DNA from: Acidobacteriota bacterium
GTDB taxonomy: Bacteria > Acidobacteriota > Terriglobia > Terriglobales > Acidobacteriaceae
DNA length: 64,000 nt
Direction: 5' to 3'
Assembly: GCA_013289685.1 (NCBI GenBank)
Contig: JABCZL010000004.1
Location: 62,001-126,000, forward strand
The position numbers were made by a program, and so were the translations under genes. Of this stretch, positions 1-9,179 are shown piece by piece. Position 1 is the first letter of the stretch; each line of letters starts with the position of its first letter. The notes under the pieces were generated by a model. That model made no database searches, was not told the DNA's origin, and worked only from the letters and a program-made list of their open reading frames with translations.

Positions 1-727
1 CTTCGATGGCGAGCAGGCGCTTTCCGCCCAGCGCGAGGACGTTGCAGGCCAGGGTGTCGCGCTCGGAATCGTCGATGGAGATGAACTGGTAGCCGCGCGA
101 CTTGAGCAGTTCGACGGTTTCGACCGCGAGCCAGGGGAGATCGACCAACGCGGTTCGCTCGTCGAGCAGGCTGATCAGCGACATCAGGTGCAGGCAGGCT
201 GACGGTCCGGGGCCGTACGGGAGCGGCGCGGAAAGAACGCCTATGCCCTTGGGCGCGAGAAGGGCGCGCATCTGTTCGATGCCGGCCGCGTTGGTGCGGT
301 AGCCATGACCGATGAGCAGCGTCTTCGAATCGAGCCAGAGGATGTCTCCAGCTTCGGTAGTGCCGGGCGCGACGATCTTGGCCAGCGTGGGAATGCCGAG
401 GTGCGTGCAGAATGAGCCGTGGGTCCGGCCTTCGGCGACTCGGTTGGCTTTGCCGGGACGCATGACGATCAGGCCGAAGTCGGTGGCGAGTGAGGCGTCG
501 TGAGCGTAGACGGCATCGAGAGAAACGTCGGGAGCGGGAGGCGCCTCGATCACTTCCGTGCCTGCAGTTTCCAGTTCGCGGCAAAGAGCGTCATGCTGCG
601 ACTGAGCCGTGGCGAAGTCGGGGGCATGATGAAAGCCGAGATCGCGCCAACGCGCGGCTCTTTCGGGCTGGTTCCATCCCGCGGTTCGAGGGGAGCACAC
701 CAGGACGCGCTGGAGCGGTCCGACCAT
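1..727 (-). CDS. DDAH/amidinotransferase-family hydrolase, C-terminus beyond window
   Basis: Translating the minus strand from the ATG at 727 gives 242 residues, open to the left window edge. They read like an N(G),N(G)-dimethylarginine dimethylaminohydrolase or related guanidino-group-modifying enzyme of the pentein fold. Visible signatures are an N-terminal VLVCSPR strand, YAHDASL, RPGKANR, a conserved HGSFCTHLG block, a GDILWLD strand (family usually EGGDVL, here EAGDIL) and LIGHGYRTNAAG. Such enzymes hydrolyse or transfer the amidino group of arginine or methylarginines in the cytoplasm, using a catalytic Cys/His pair. The end of the protein is missing, so the active site cannot be fully checked. 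Codons stay open upstream of 727 without an obvious ATG, so a slightly longer N-terminus is possible. The exact substrate cannot be told from sequence. Confidence 0.8.
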   Translation of the reverse strand, partial: MVGPLQRVLVCSPRTAGWNQPERAARWRDLGFHHAPDFATAQSQHDALCRELETAGTEVIEAPPAPDVSLDAVYAHDASLATDFGLIVMRPGKANRVAEGRTHGSFCTHLGIPTLAKIVAPGTTEAGDILWLDSKTLLIGHGYRTNAAGIEQMRALLAPKGIGVLSAPLPYGPGPSACLHLMSLISLLDERTALVDLPWLAVETVELLKSRGYQFISIDDSERDTLACNVLALGGKRLLAIE

Positions 728-1010
728 GGAGTGCCCGTTGGATGCCAAGCCGGGTTGGGTGGATGTGGGCAGAGTGTGCCTCCTGAGGGAATCTGAGCGA
801 TGGGAAGATTTTAAGGCACCGCAGGCGCAAACGAGAAGCGGGGTGAGAGTGGGAAGGCTTTGTTTAGCGGTTCTAGCTTCAGGTCTGTTCAGGAGAAGAC
901 TTCTTCCGCCCCCTGGGGCTCGCTCTTTGTCTTCTACCTATCCCACGGCTCACGCTGTGGGCTGCATTCTTGCGCCGCCTCGCGGCTGAAGTCTGCAAGA
1001 TTTCGTGCTT

Positions 1011-1763
1011 TTATTCGGAGGCGGCGAAGGAGACGTGGGCGTCCTCGGGCGGCAGCAGGTCGCGCATGTCGTGCTTGTCTTTCTGCTTGCTGTGGGCACT
1101 GCGCTTGTGGAGCCACTGCTTGAGATGTTTGCGGGCTACGGGGCTGAGCTTGGAGAAGAAAAGTCCGGCGCGGCCCTGATCGCTGGCCCACATCACGTCG
1201 GCGTGGCCGTGCAGCGTCACTTTCGTGCCGGGCAGCACGCAGCGAAACGCCAGGTTTGAGCTCATGGGGACGGGTTCGGTGGCCTGGAGCGCGAGGCCGT
1301 GCTCGCCAATATCGATGCTGACACCGGAAAGAGGCCCGGTTTCAAGGTCGAGATAGACCAGAGTTTTGACTTCGTAGCGCGCGGATTTGCGGCGATTGCT
1401 TTTGTTGTTTTTGCTGCCGAGCCTTAAGGCGTGCAGGACCTGCTCGGCTTCGAGCGGCCGGTAGAGGATGCGGCTGGCGCCGGACTGAAATGCCTGGCCC
1501 GTGCCGGGCCACGCCCGGCTGGCGACTGCCAGCAGATCCGGCTTCTGCGCGGGCGGCAACAGCGCCGCCATGCGGATGACTTCATCGGCGCCGGGCAAGT
1601 CGAAATCCACAATCAGCGTGGAGCAGCGGCCCGTCATGACCAGTTCCAGCGCGGCCTGTCCTGACGGGCAGTTTACCAGCTCGATTTCAAGCACTTCGAG
1701 GGCGGCTTCCAGCGTTTGAAGGGACCGCTTGTCGTGACATAAGACCGCAGCAGACTGGCGCAT
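1011..1763 (-). CDS. Receiver-like domain fused to PilZ domain
   Basis: A 250-residue two-domain protein. Residues about 3-115 resemble a degenerate response-regulator receiver: an acidic stretch FDLPG around D53/D55 ends a hydrophobic strand, and RPLEAEQVLHAL fills the alpha-5 region. A basic linker (SKNNKSNRR) leads into a PilZ domain at about 124-220, with RRKSAR (RxxxR) at 124-129 and DIGEHG at 151-156. PilZ domains bind cyclic di-GMP, although here the usual Ser of the second motif is Gly. The tail is Lys/Arg-rich. No kinase is adjacent, but a hybrid kinase at 24.4-26.6 kb also ends in PilZ. A role in c-di-GMP-linked signalling is inferred. Whether the receiver is phosphorylated is uncertain because the usual acidic pair and conserved Lys are not clear. 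Confidence 0.8.
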   Translation of the reverse strand: MRQSAAVLCHDKRSLQTLEAALEVLEIELVNCPSGQAALELVMTGRCSTLIVDFDLPGADEVIRMAALLPPAQKPDLLAVASRAWPGTGQAFQSGASRILYRPLEAEQVLHALRLGSKNNKSNRRKSARYEVKTLVYLDLETGPLSGVSIDIGEHGLALQATEPVPMSSNLAFRCVLPGTKVTLHGHADVMWASDQGRAGLFFSKLSPVARKHLKQWLHKRSAHSKQKDKHDMRDLLPPEDAHVSFAASE

Positions 1764-1902
1764 GAATTACAAAGTACGGGCTGGGGAGGGGCGGGTAAAT
1801 GTCACAGCGGTAATCGGTGGAGTGGTTACTGAAGGGCTCTATAAATGCCAGGAAAGGCTAGGAGGCATATCATATATCCGCAACGGTCGGACAGGAGCGG
1901 AC

Positions 1903-1970
1903 CTCGGGGGCTAAAGCCCGCGAATCCCGGGCGCCCTTGACGCGGCGCTAAAGCGCCGCTCTTCCACGCG
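1903..1970. repeat. Palindromic intergenic element (GCTAAAGC-hairpin family)
   Basis: Two hairpins, GGGGGCTAAAGCCCG and GCGGCGCTAAAGCGCCGC, are followed by TCTTCCACGCG. The same arrangement (hairpin around CTAAAG or CTGAAG, then CTCTTCCAC) recurs at 28522-28878, 33268-33342 and inside tilS at 47360-47522. It lies directly upstream of the hslV promoter region. Confidence 0.65.
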
Positions 1971-1986
1971 CTGTTATACGCGCTGC

Positions 1987-1992
1987 TATAAT
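1987..1992 (+). promoter_or_regulatory. Candidate extended -10 box for hslVU
   Basis: TATAAT is preceded by TGC, which gives the extended -10 form TGnTATAAT. No convincing -35 is seen. The hslV ATG lies only 14 bases downstream and has no Shine-Dalgarno, so a very short leader or leaderless mRNA is implied. Confidence 0.4.
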
Positions 1993-2006
1993 CGAAAATT
2001 GCGCTC

Positions 2007-2549
2007 ATGACTACGAAGCGACTGATTCGATCGACCACAGTTTTGTCGGTTCGCCGCGGCGGGAAGGTTGTGCTTGCTGGCGATGGCCAGGTCACCTTGG
2101 GCGAGTCGGTGATCAAGCACACGGCCAAGAAGATCCGGCGGCTCTACAACGACAAGATTGTCGCGGGATTTGCCGGGTCGACGGCGGATGCGTTTACGCT
2201 GTTCAGCCGGTTCGAGGCCAAACTGGAGCAGTATCACGGAAACCTGGGCCGAGGCGCTGTGGAACTGGCGCGCGATTGGCGCACCGACAAGTTCTTGCGG
2301 CATCTGGAGGCGTTGCTGCTGGTGTGCGACAAGGAGCAGACGTTTCTTCTCAGCGGGCAGGGTGACGTGATTGAGCCCGACGGCGCGGTGGCGGCGATCG
2401 GCAGCGGCGGGCCTTATGCACAGGCCGCGGCACAGGCGCTGGCGGAGCATACGGAACTCTCGGCGCGGCAGATTGCCGAGGAAGCCATGAAGATTGCGGG
2501 CAAGATGTGTATTTATACGAATGACAAGGTAACGATTGAAGAACTGTGA
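2007..2549 (+). CDS. hslV: ATP-dependent protease proteolytic subunit HslV
   Basis: HslV (ClpQ) is the threonine protease of the cytoplasmic HslUV complex, a double hexamer that degrades unfolded and regulatory proteins fed to it by HslU. The 180-residue product has the N-terminal-nucleophile signature [13 protein letters not shown], so processing should expose Thr10 after a 9-residue propeptide. GDGQVTLG and [13 protein letters not shown] follow, then the C-terminal [18 protein letters not shown] segment, all typical of the family at normal length. hslU follows after 97 bases, as expected for a shared operon. No ribosome binding site is visible upstream of the ATG. Confidence 0.97.
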   Translation: MTTKRLIRSTTVLSVRRGGKVVLAGDGQVTLGESVIKHTAKKIRRLYNDKIVAGFAGSTADAFTLFSRFEAKLEQYHGNLGRGAVELARDWRTDKFLRHLEALLLVCDKEQTFLLSGQGDVIEPDGAVAAIGSGGPYAQAAAQALAEHTELSARQIAEEAMKIAGKMCIYTNDKVTIEEL

Positions 2550-2551
2550 CG

Positions 2552-2639
2552 GTCGTTGGTCGATAGTCGTTGGTTTCGTTGGCTTGAATCCAAACCCTCG
2601 ACCTACTGTGCTAACGACCAACGACTAATGACCAACGAC
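2552..2639. repeat. Inverted pair of GTCGTTGG-unit arms between hslV and hslU
   Basis: The left arm (2552-2574) and the right arm (2617-2639) are reverse complements at about 21 of 23 positions. Each arm is built from two tandem copies of the unit GTCGTTGGTC. The loop is about 42 nt. It could form a long hairpin in the hslVU mRNA. A near-identical pair lies between rpmA and obgE. Confidence 0.8.
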
Positions 2640-2645
2640 TGATTT

Positions 2646-4064
2646 ATGGCTATATATCTCCCGTCCACCGCTGAAGAAGAACAGCTTGCGCTGGATGAAT
2701 TGACTCCGCGCGAGATTGTGGTTGAGCTCGACAAACACGTGATTGGGCAAAAGGACGCCAAGCGCGCCGTGGCTATCGCGTTGCGCAACCGCATGCGGCG
2801 GCAGAAACTTTCGCCTGAGCTCGCCGAAGAAATCATTCCCAAGAACATCATCATGATCGGGCCTACTGGCGTGGGCAAGACGGAGATTGCGCGGCGGCTG
2901 GCTAAGCTGGCGAATTCGCCGTTCCTGAAGGTTGAGGCTTCGAAGTTTACTGAAGTTGGGTATGTGGGGCGGGATGTGGAATCCATGGTGCGCGATCTGG
3001 TGGAGATTGCGATCGACAATGTGCGGGAAGAGAAGCTGGAAGACGTGGCCGACAAGGCTGAGTTGAACGCGGAAGAACGGTTGCTGGATATTCTGCTGCC
3101 GCCGTCGCCTGCGCCACGGCCTGAGGCGACGTCGAGCGCGGGCGGGGTGGTGATTGATGGCAGCACGGCCTTGACGGAGTCTTCGAGTCGGACGCGCGAA
3201 AAATTGCGGCAGCAACTGCGCGAAGGAAAACTGGATGACCGCACGGTGGAGATCGACGTGCGCGAACGCAATTTTCCGTCATTTGAGATTCTGACCAACC
3301 AGGGCGTGGAGGAGATGGACGTCAACATTAAAGACATGTTGCCGAACATCTTCGGGCAACGCACCAAGAAGCGGAAGATGAAGGTCAACGAGGCTTTCGA
3401 ATATCTGATTCAGGAAGAAGAGCAGCGGCTGATTGATATGGACCAGGTCACGCGGATGGCGATTGACCGTGTGGAGAATTCCGGGATCGTGTTTCTGGAC
3501 GAGATCGACAAGATTGCGGGGCGCGAAGGCGGCCACGGGCCGGACGTTTCACGGGAAGGCGTGCAGCGCGACATTCTGCCGATCGTCGAAGGAACGACTG
3601 TCAACACGCGGTACGGGATGGTTCGGACGGACCACATTCTTTTTATTGCCGCGGGTGCGTTTCATGTATCGAAACCGAGCGATTTGATCCCGGAGTTGCA
3701 GGGGCGGTTTCCGATCCGCGTCGAATTGCAATCGCTCACCATGGAAGATTTCGTGCGGATTCTTACGGAGCCGAAATCATCGCTGGTGAAGCAGTACACG
3801 GCGCTGCTGGACACTGAGGGCGTGAAGCTGGACTTTACGAAAGAAGCGCTGGACGAGATTGCCCACTTCGCCTTCCGCGTGAACGAGAGCACGGAGAACA
3901 TTGGGGCGCGGCGGCTGCATACCATCATGGAACGAGTGCTGGACGAGTTGAGCTTCGAAGCGCCTGAGAAGAAGGGTGAGCACGTCACGATTGACGCCGA
4001 GTATGTCCGCAAGATGCTCACCGACATCGTGAAGGATCAGGATTTGTCGAGATATATCCTGTAG
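2646..4064 (+). CDS. hslU: HslU ATPase/unfoldase subunit
   Basis: HslU (ClpY) is the hexameric AAA+ unfoldase that recognises and threads substrates into HslV. The 472 residues contain Walker A GPTGVGKT (72-79), the pore loop GYVG (105-108), a long intermediate I domain (about 115-245, with an Ala/Pro-rich variable stretch near 152-166), Walker [10 protein letters not shown] (281-289) and the C-terminal SRYIL tail that docks into HslV. Length is normal for versions with a larger I-domain insert. The ATG at 2646 has no clear Shine-Dalgarno and directly follows the right arm of the inverted repeat, so translation may depend on coupling to hslV or on local RNA structure. Confidence 0.97.
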   Translation: MAIYLPSTAEEEQLALDELTPREIVVELDKHVIGQKDAKRAVAIALRNRMRRQKLSPELAEEIIPKNIIMIGPTGVGKTEIARRLAKLANSPFLKVEASKFTEVGYVGRDVESMVRDLVEIAIDNVREEKLEDVADKAELNAEERLLDILLPPSPAPRPEATSSAGGVVIDGSTALTESSSRTREKLRQQLREGKLDDRTVEIDVRERNFPSFEILTNQGVEEMDVNIKDMLPNIFGQRTKKRKMKVNEAFEYLIQEEEQRLIDMDQVTRMAIDRVENSGIVFLDEIDKIAGREGGHGPDVSREGVQRDILPIVEGTTVNTRYGMVRTDHILFIAAGAFHVSKPSDLIPELQGRFPIRVELQSLTMEDFVRILTEPKSSLVKQYTALLDTEGVKLDFTKEALDEIAHFAFRVNESTENIGARRLHTIMERVLDELSFEAPEKKGEHVTIDAEYVRKMLTDIVKDQDLSRYIL

Positions 4065-4075
4065 TTCCCGCCACT

Positions 4076-4110
4076 GCCCCATTTCCCGCAAAGAGAGCGA
4101 GAAATGGGGC
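4076..4110. terminator. Hairpin between convergent hslU and OmpA-family gene
   Basis: GCCCCATTTC (4076-4085) pairs with GAAATGGGGC (4101-4110) around a 15-nt loop. There is no long T-run. The right side (GAAATGGGGCACCC) matches the end of the repeat family at 27639-27705 and 48076-48141, so it may be a partial copy of that element serving as a bidirectional terminator. Confidence 0.5.
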
Positions 4111-4117
4111 ACCCGGC

Positions 4118-5935
4118 TTAGTGAGCCTTCGGCTGTGCCTTCTTCCTGACAGGCGTCCCAGCCGTTTTCCCGGTCCGTTCCTCTTTTAGCAGCGTCAAGG
4201 AATCCGCGGCGTTGAAGGGGTACTGGCGGACGGATTCCTGTGACGCCTGGCCGGCGTTACTCAGAGTGATGTCTGCCCGGCGATTGCTGGCCAGGATAAT
4301 CGTTCTCATATTATTGAGCACTCTCTTGCGGTCTTCGGGGCTCAACTCGGGATTCCGTTCCACTGCATCTCTTACTTGCCGGTCGGTGAGGTTTTCCTGT
4401 TTGCCGAAGGCCTTGGTCTGGATGTTAGCTTCAGGAACACCCTGGGCGATCAGGAAGCGCTTGACGCGGTCGACCCGCCGTTCGGAGAGTCCCTGATTGT
4501 ATTCCAGGGAGCCGCGCGGATCGGCATGGCCTTCCAGAGTCAGGCGGGCGTCGGGCTTGGCTTGGAGATAGATCAGGAAGTCGCCGGCGAGGGCGGTGAG
4601 AGTTTTCTCCTGGCTGGCAAGCAGGCCGGAGTCGGGACTCTCGAGTGAAGGCTTCGCCGTCGCAAAATAAACGCTGTGCAGGGCAAGTCTCTTCTCGATG
4701 GCGGCGATGACGGCGACATCGATCGCTGGCGGCGGTGGCGGTGGGGCGAGCAGGGTCACCGTAGTCAGGGAAGAAGCAGTGAGCGGCGGATTGCGGTCAT
4801 CGCCCACGTTGCAAGTCACGGTGATTGTCCCCGGCTGTGCGCCCCCGGTGTCCAGGGTAGCGGTGGCGGTGTTGCCGGTGATGTTTCCGGCGGTGGTGGT
4901 ATAGCTGTAAGTCAAGCTGCGGCCATCAGGGCTGGTGGCGTTTGCACTGATCGTTGAGGTTCCGCGCAGGGGCACGTTCGCCGGATCCGACGCACATGAA
5001 ATGGTGGGTGGGCGTGGTGCTTTCACGCCGAAACTGGCACTACAGGAGGCAACGCCATGCTTGCTGCCATCGCTCAAGTGGGCAGTCACCTGATAAGAGC
5101 CGGAGGGCAAGCCGGAGGTGTCAATCTGCGTGGAAGCAGCGGTGCCTCCAAGTGTCAGCCCGGAGCCACTCCAGGTGTACTGGACGGTGCGCTTGGGATT
5201 GAAACCCGAACCTGCGGCGGTCGCGGTGACCGGCTCGCCGGCAAAGACCTCGGCGGTCTGCACCGAGCAAGCTGCCGTGGGTGGCGTTGCGGCGCGCTCA
5301 CCGCCCCAGGAGAACACCAGGCCAGCCTGGGCCCGAATGCCCTGGAGATCGGTGCTCCTCGTCGTGGCAGAAGGACCATAGCGATAGCTGGACATTACGT
5401 AGTCCACTCTGGGCAGGCGCAAAGCGACGTGCTTGCTCACCTTGAAATCAAGGCCGCCGCCGATCATGAACCCTAATTTGTCGATAGCGTGGAAGGCATC
5501 CGGCATGAGACGGTGATCGCCTACCAAGACCTCCAGAAATGGAGAGAGATGGGATCCGCGGAAGGTAACCTTCGGCCCGAAGGAAAGGTTGGAGAAAGCG
5601 GCGTCGTCAATTCGGTTGTTCAGCCCGGACTCGCGGCTGCCCCAATGAGTGCTGGTATCGAGGGTGAGGCCGAACCAGCGATTGAAGTCATAGGTAATGC
5701 TGGCACCCGCACCCCGGGGATTGGATTCCAGGGGGCTGCTTACTGGCAGGATTCCTCCGGGAAGCAGGCCATGCAGATCAGTGTTGGGATAGAGGAAGGA
5801 ATATCCGCCGTAAAGTTCCCATTTGGGAGCAGGCCGGTCCTGTGCGGCTGCGAGCGTGGCAAGGCTACAGAGGACAGCAACTACCGCCGAGCTTATAGCG
5901 ACCCGGCCATAAAGATTATGAGAGTGAGATGACAT
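4118..5935 (-). CDS. OmpA-family outer-membrane protein with Ig-like repeats
   Basis: About 605 residues. The ATG at 5935 is preferred because GGAGG lies 9-14 bases upstream; an ATG 15 codons earlier lacks this. The layout is a signal peptide ending near LAAAQD; an N-terminal outer-membrane beta-barrel-like region starting KWELYGGYSFLYPN; two PKD/Ig-like repeats (about 240-420); a proline run (PPPPPP); and an OmpA C-terminal peptidoglycan-binding domain (about 420-560) with YFATAKPSL, LEGHADPRGS, YNQGLSERR and NRRADI. Such proteins tether the outer membrane to peptidoglycan, and the barrel may make a small pore. It is convergent with hslU and probably monocistronic. Ligands of the Ig-like part are unknown. 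Confidence 0.85.
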   Translation of the reverse strand: MSSHSHNLYGRVAISSAVVAVLCSLATLAAAQDRPAPKWELYGGYSFLYPNTDLHGLLPGGILPVSSPLESNPRGAGASITYDFNRWFGLTLDTSTHWGSRESGLNNRIDDAAFSNLSFGPKVTFRGSHLSPFLEVLVGDHRLMPDAFHAIDKLGFMIGGGLDFKVSKHVALRLPRVDYVMSSYRYGPSATTRSTDLQGIRAQAGLVFSWGGERAATPPTAACSVQTAEVFAGEPVTATAAGSGFNPKRTVQYTWSGSGLTLGGTAASTQIDTSGLPSGSYQVTAHLSDGSKHGVASCSASFGVKAPRPPTISCASDPANVPLRGTSTISANATSPDGRSLTYSYTTTAGNITGNTATATLDTGGAQPGTITVTCNVGDDRNPPLTASSLTTVTLLAPPPPPPAIDVAVIAAIEKRLALHSVYFATAKPSLESPDSGLLASQEKTLTALAGDFLIYLQAKPDARLTLEGHADPRGSLEYNQGLSERRVDRVKRFLIAQGVPEANIQTKAFGKQENLTDRQVRDAVERNPELSPEDRKRVLNNMRTIILASNRRADITLSNAGQASQESVRQYPFNAADSLTLLKEERTGKTAGTPVRKKAQPKAH

Positions 5936-6029
5936 GTGCCAGTTCCTCCGAAATTCAAACGCGAATTCATGCTTTTCCAACCCTGCTCAGTAGCGGGAGC
6001 AGCCCCAAGCTGATTTCATTTCCGAACCC

Positions 6030-7424
6030 TCATGGACCACAAGGAGGTACATTCACCTGATTGTTCAACAAACTGACTGCGCCCGTCCGAGCCAGCGCTC
6101 TGCCATTCAGGGTTGCGTTGGTGCCAAGCGAGATGGACGCCTGAGCCATAATGGTTCCGGCAAATGTCGTACTGGTTCCAAGGGTTGCCGAACTGCCGAC
6201 CTGCCAGAACACGTCTTGAGCCCTGGCACCACCGCTCAGGATGATGTCGCTGTTGTTGGTTGCCGTCGTCAGTGTGGAGACAACCTGGAAGATGTAGATA
6301 CCTTTGCCGCTGAGGGTAAGATTCCCGGTTATTCCCAGCGAGGGCTGGGCGCTGGTCGTCTTATAAACGCCCGGGACGAGTGTTTCCCCTCCGATATCAG
6401 CGGGGAGGACGGCCCCTCCTGCTGCTCCCGCGGCGTAGTCATACGCCGTGGTTAAGTCACCCTGGGCGGTCATGGCAACGGCATCGCCCGCGTGTTCCGT
6501 GCCGCTATAATTCAGCGGCGTAAATCCAGTAATCGCAGTCCCTGGCCACACGCCAATATCCCCAGTAACGAACGTGGACGCGCCGCTATTGGTGACCGTG
6601 GAGCCGCCCAGAATTCCGAACGTGCAAGCCGTTCCCAGCGGTACGGTCGATGAACACGGCGTCAAAGATGTGGTGAAGGTCCATACATAGTCGCTGGCTA
6701 ACGGATTGCCATTGAGGTCCTGGGCCCCCGTGGTAATGGTGGCGGTATAGGTGGTGTTCAGTGTGAGAGCAGTGGTTGGGGTGAAGGTCGCGACGTGGCT
6801 GGGCACATCATAAGTAACTGCTCCTGCCACGGCCACGGGTGGAGTGCCCGGCGCTGTCAGCGTAAAGGTTGTGGTATTGATGGTGGAAGGATTCATCGGC
6901 TCGCTGAAGGTGGCAACGACTACGGTATTGGGACAAATACCGTTAACGCCATTCGGGGGAGTCACGGAAATCACAGTGGGTGGACCGGACAGACAGGTCG
7001 TGGCACCGGTTGTGAAGCTCCACACAAAGTTACTCGCCAGCACAATGCCCCGCGCGTCCGTGGCTCCAGTCGTAATAGTGGCGGTATAGGTGGTATTCAG
7101 AGCAAGGGCGATGGATGGCGCAAAGGTCGCAGTGTTGCTTGAGGCTGCGTAGGTGACGACTCCATCCACAGCCACGGCTGGAGTGCCCGTGGTCAAAGTG
7201 AAGGTTGTGCTATCGATGGTGGCAGGATTCATGGCCACGCTGAAGGTGGCGGTCACGACCGTATTCGGACAAGCGCCGCCCACACCGCTGGGAGGGGCTA
7301 CGGAAATCACTGTAGGCGGGACTAAGCCAAGATTGGTGGCTTTGTCCGCATCGCTGCATCCGGTGGCGACAATAAGCAATACGAATACTGGGAACCAGAT
7401 CCTGGGATTGTTGTATCTACGCAT
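6030..7424 (-). CDS. Lipoprotein: two Ig-like (SbsA/Big_5) domains plus ice-binding-like DUF3494 domain
   Basis: A 464-residue secreted lipoprotein. The signal peptide ends in the lipobox VATGC (Cys about 23). Two near-identical about 105-residue Ig-like domains follow, each opening PPTVISVxPPxGV and containing VVTATFS or VVVATFS, TTYTATITTGA and SFTT/TFTT ends. From about residue 255 the DUF3494 ice-binding-like fold follows: FGILGGSTVTNSG, GDIGVWPG, ADIGGETLVPGVYK, GKGIYIFQV, DVFWQVGSSATLGTS, FAGTIMA and LNGRALA. In studied organisms this fold binds ice, but many bacterial members have unproven roles, for example as cell-surface adhesins. The tandem Ig domains probably hold it away from the cell. 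Confidence 0.85.
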   Translation of the reverse strand: MRRYNNPRIWFPVFVLLIVATGCSDADKATNLGLVPPTVISVAPPSGVGGACPNTVVTATFSVAMNPATIDSTTFTLTTGTPAVAVDGVVTYAASSNTATFAPSIALALNTTYTATITTGATDARGIVLASNFVWSFTTGATTCLSGPPTVISVTPPNGVNGICPNTVVVATFSEPMNPSTINTTTFTLTAPGTPPVAVAGAVTYDVPSHVATFTPTTALTLNTTYTATITTGAQDLNGNPLASDYVWTFTTSLTPCSSTVPLGTACTFGILGGSTVTNSGASTFVTGDIGVWPGTAITGFTPLNYSGTEHAGDAVAMTAQGDLTTAYDYAAGAAGGAVLPADIGGETLVPGVYKTTSAQPSLGITGNLTLSGKGIYIFQVVSTLTTATNNSDIILSGGARAQDVFWQVGSSATLGTSTTFAGTIMAQASISLGTNATLNGRALARTGAVSLLNNQVNVPPCGP

Positions 7425-7585
7425 GACCGTAATCCTTCTTTCCTTCTGACTTCATTGCAGCGGCACTTAGGAATCAAATAGCATTGCAGTTGAGAAGCCT
7501 AACCAGCCGTATTGGAGTCTGCGCACAATTGCTCATGTCAACCAAGAGCTGGGCAATCATGGAATTGTTGTATCTACGCATGACC
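7407..7585. repeat. Direct repeat of the 5' end of the DUF3494 gene, with a 35-codon remnant ORF
   Basis: A 22-bp sequence covering the start codon and first codons of the gene at 6030-7424 occurs at 7407-7428 and again at 7564-7585. The second copy opens a minus-strand ORF from 7581 to the TGA at 7474 (35 residues). It starts MRRYNN exactly like the intact gene and then diverges. It looks like the leftover 5' end of a duplicated gene, or a recombination scar. Confidence 0.7.
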
Positions 7586-7773
7586 TATATCCCCACTTAC
7601 TCACGGCTTCTCTCCTGCCGCGATTACATGGGCTCTGTCTTGCAAACTAATATTTTCCAGCGGTGAAACACAAGGATTCCTCTTAAACAAACCGCCATCG
7701 TTTGGTCGTAGCTTCCCATTTTGGGCAGGCCGAGTGACTCTGATATGCTGCCTCGATCGCATCAATTACCAAC

Positions 7774-9129
7774 ATGAGCACTATTGACCGGGGGCGGCTC
7801 GCCTCCCTGATGGCTCGCGAACAGAAGAAGTTTGTGGATGAGCGTCCGAAGTCGAAGGCGCTGTTTGGGCGGGCGCGGAAATCGCTGCTGGCGGGCGTCC
7901 CAATGAACTGGATGGTGAAGTGGGCGGGGGCGTTTCCTCCGTTTGTGCGGGAGGCGCAGGGGGCGCACTTCTTCGATGTGGATGGGCATCGCTACATCGA
8001 TTTTTGTTTGGGCGATACCGGAGCGATGACGGGACATTCTCCGTTCGCCACCGTCAAAGCGGTCGAAGAGCAGGCGCGGCGCGGCATCACGCTGATGCTG
8101 CCGGGGGAAGATTCCATTTTTGTGGCGGAGGAACTGCAGAAGCGGTTCGGCTTGCAGTACTGGCAGTTTGCGCTCACGGCCACCGATGCGAACCGGTTTT
8201 CGATTCGGCTGGCGCGGCAGATCACGGGGCGGCCGAAGATTCTGGTTTTCAACTGGTGTTATCACGGCACGGTGGATGAGACGTTCATCACTCTTGGAGC
8301 CGACGGAGCTGTGGGACCGCGGCCGGGGAATATTGGGCCTCCGGTGAATCCGGCGGTGACGACTAAAGTCGTCGAGTTCAATGATGTGGATGCGCTGGAA
8401 GCAGCGCTGGTCTCGAGCGATGTGGCTTGTGTGCTGGCCGAGCCAGCGATGACGAACGTGGGCATCGTGCATCCGGAGTCGGGATATCACAAGGCGCTGC
8501 GGGAACTCACGCGCGAGTACGGGACGTTGCTCATCATCGACGAGACACACACGATTTGCGCGGGGCCGTGCGGGTACACGCAGGCGGAGAATCTTGAGCC
8601 GGACATTCTTGTTTTCGGCAAGGCCATTGGGGGAGGGATTCCGGGCGCGGCCTATGGGTTTTCTCAGGAAGTGGCCGATCGCATTGCGGCCAAGCACGAA
8701 TTGGAGAACTGTGACGTGGGTGGGATTGGCGGGACGCTGGCGGGGAACGCGTTGTCGCTCGCGGCCATGCGAGCGACGCTGACAAAAGTTCTAACGAAAG
8801 AGGCGTTCGACCGGATGATTCCGATGGCCGAGCGCTGGACGGCGGGCGTAGCGAAGGCAATTGCGGACGCGGAGCTGCCGTGGCACGTGACGCGCCTGGG
8901 GTGCAGGGCGGAATATCTGTTTGGCGCAGCGAAGCCGAAGAATGGCAGCGAGGCCCACGATGCGATGGATTTTGAATTGGAACGGTTCATGCATCTTTAT
9001 GCGATGAACCGGGGAATCCTGCTGACGCCGTTTCACAATATGGCGCTGATGTCGCCGCAGACGGAAGCGGCAGATGTGGACCGGCATACGAAAGTGTTTC
9101 GCGAAGCGGTGAAGCAAATCAGTGGTTAG
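7774..9129 (+). CDS. Class III (glutamate-1-semialdehyde aminomutase-like) PLP aminotransferase
   Basis: A 451-residue fold-type I PLP enzyme of the class III aminotransferase family, cytoplasmic. Visible are the FCLGDTGAMTGHSP substrate/PLP loop, NWCYHGTVDE, the LAEPAMTNVG strand, the PLP-pyridine Asp in IIDETHT (D256) and the Schiff-base Lys in FGKAIGGGIPG (K283). The overall pattern is nearest to glutamate-1-semialdehyde 2,1-aminomutase-like proteins. It is not canonical HemL: the N-terminus and lysine loop differ and no heme gene is adjacent. It could therefore act on another amino or keto substrate. It stands alone, with 107 bases to the preceding remnant ORF start region and a 50-base gap to the next gene. 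Confidence 0.8.
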   Translation: MSTIDRGRLASLMAREQKKFVDERPKSKALFGRARKSLLAGVPMNWMVKWAGAFPPFVREAQGAHFFDVDGHRYIDFCLGDTGAMTGHSPFATVKAVEEQARRGITLMLPGEDSIFVAEELQKRFGLQYWQFALTATDANRFSIRLARQITGRPKILVFNWCYHGTVDETFITLGADGAVGPRPGNIGPPVNPAVTTKVVEFNDVDALEAALVSSDVACVLAEPAMTNVGIVHPESGYHKALRELTREYGTLLIIDETHTICAGPCGYTQAENLEPDILVFGKAIGGGIPGAAYGFSQEVADRIAAKHELENCDVGGIGGTLAGNALSLAAMRATLTKVLTKEAFDRMIPMAERWTAGVAKAIADAELPWHVTRLGCRAEYLFGAAKPKNGSEAHDAMDFELERFMHLYAMNRGILLTPFHNMALMSPQTEAADVDRHTKVFREAVKQISG

Positions 9130-9179
9130 TGGATAGTGGCTAGTGGGCAGGGAGGCGTTCTGGTACTGTTTTCTTTGGC

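Noticed and set aside
7484-7666. 60-codon plus-strand frame upstream of the aminotransferase
   Set aside because: No ribosome binding site, odd composition, and it overlaps the duplicated start region on the other strand.
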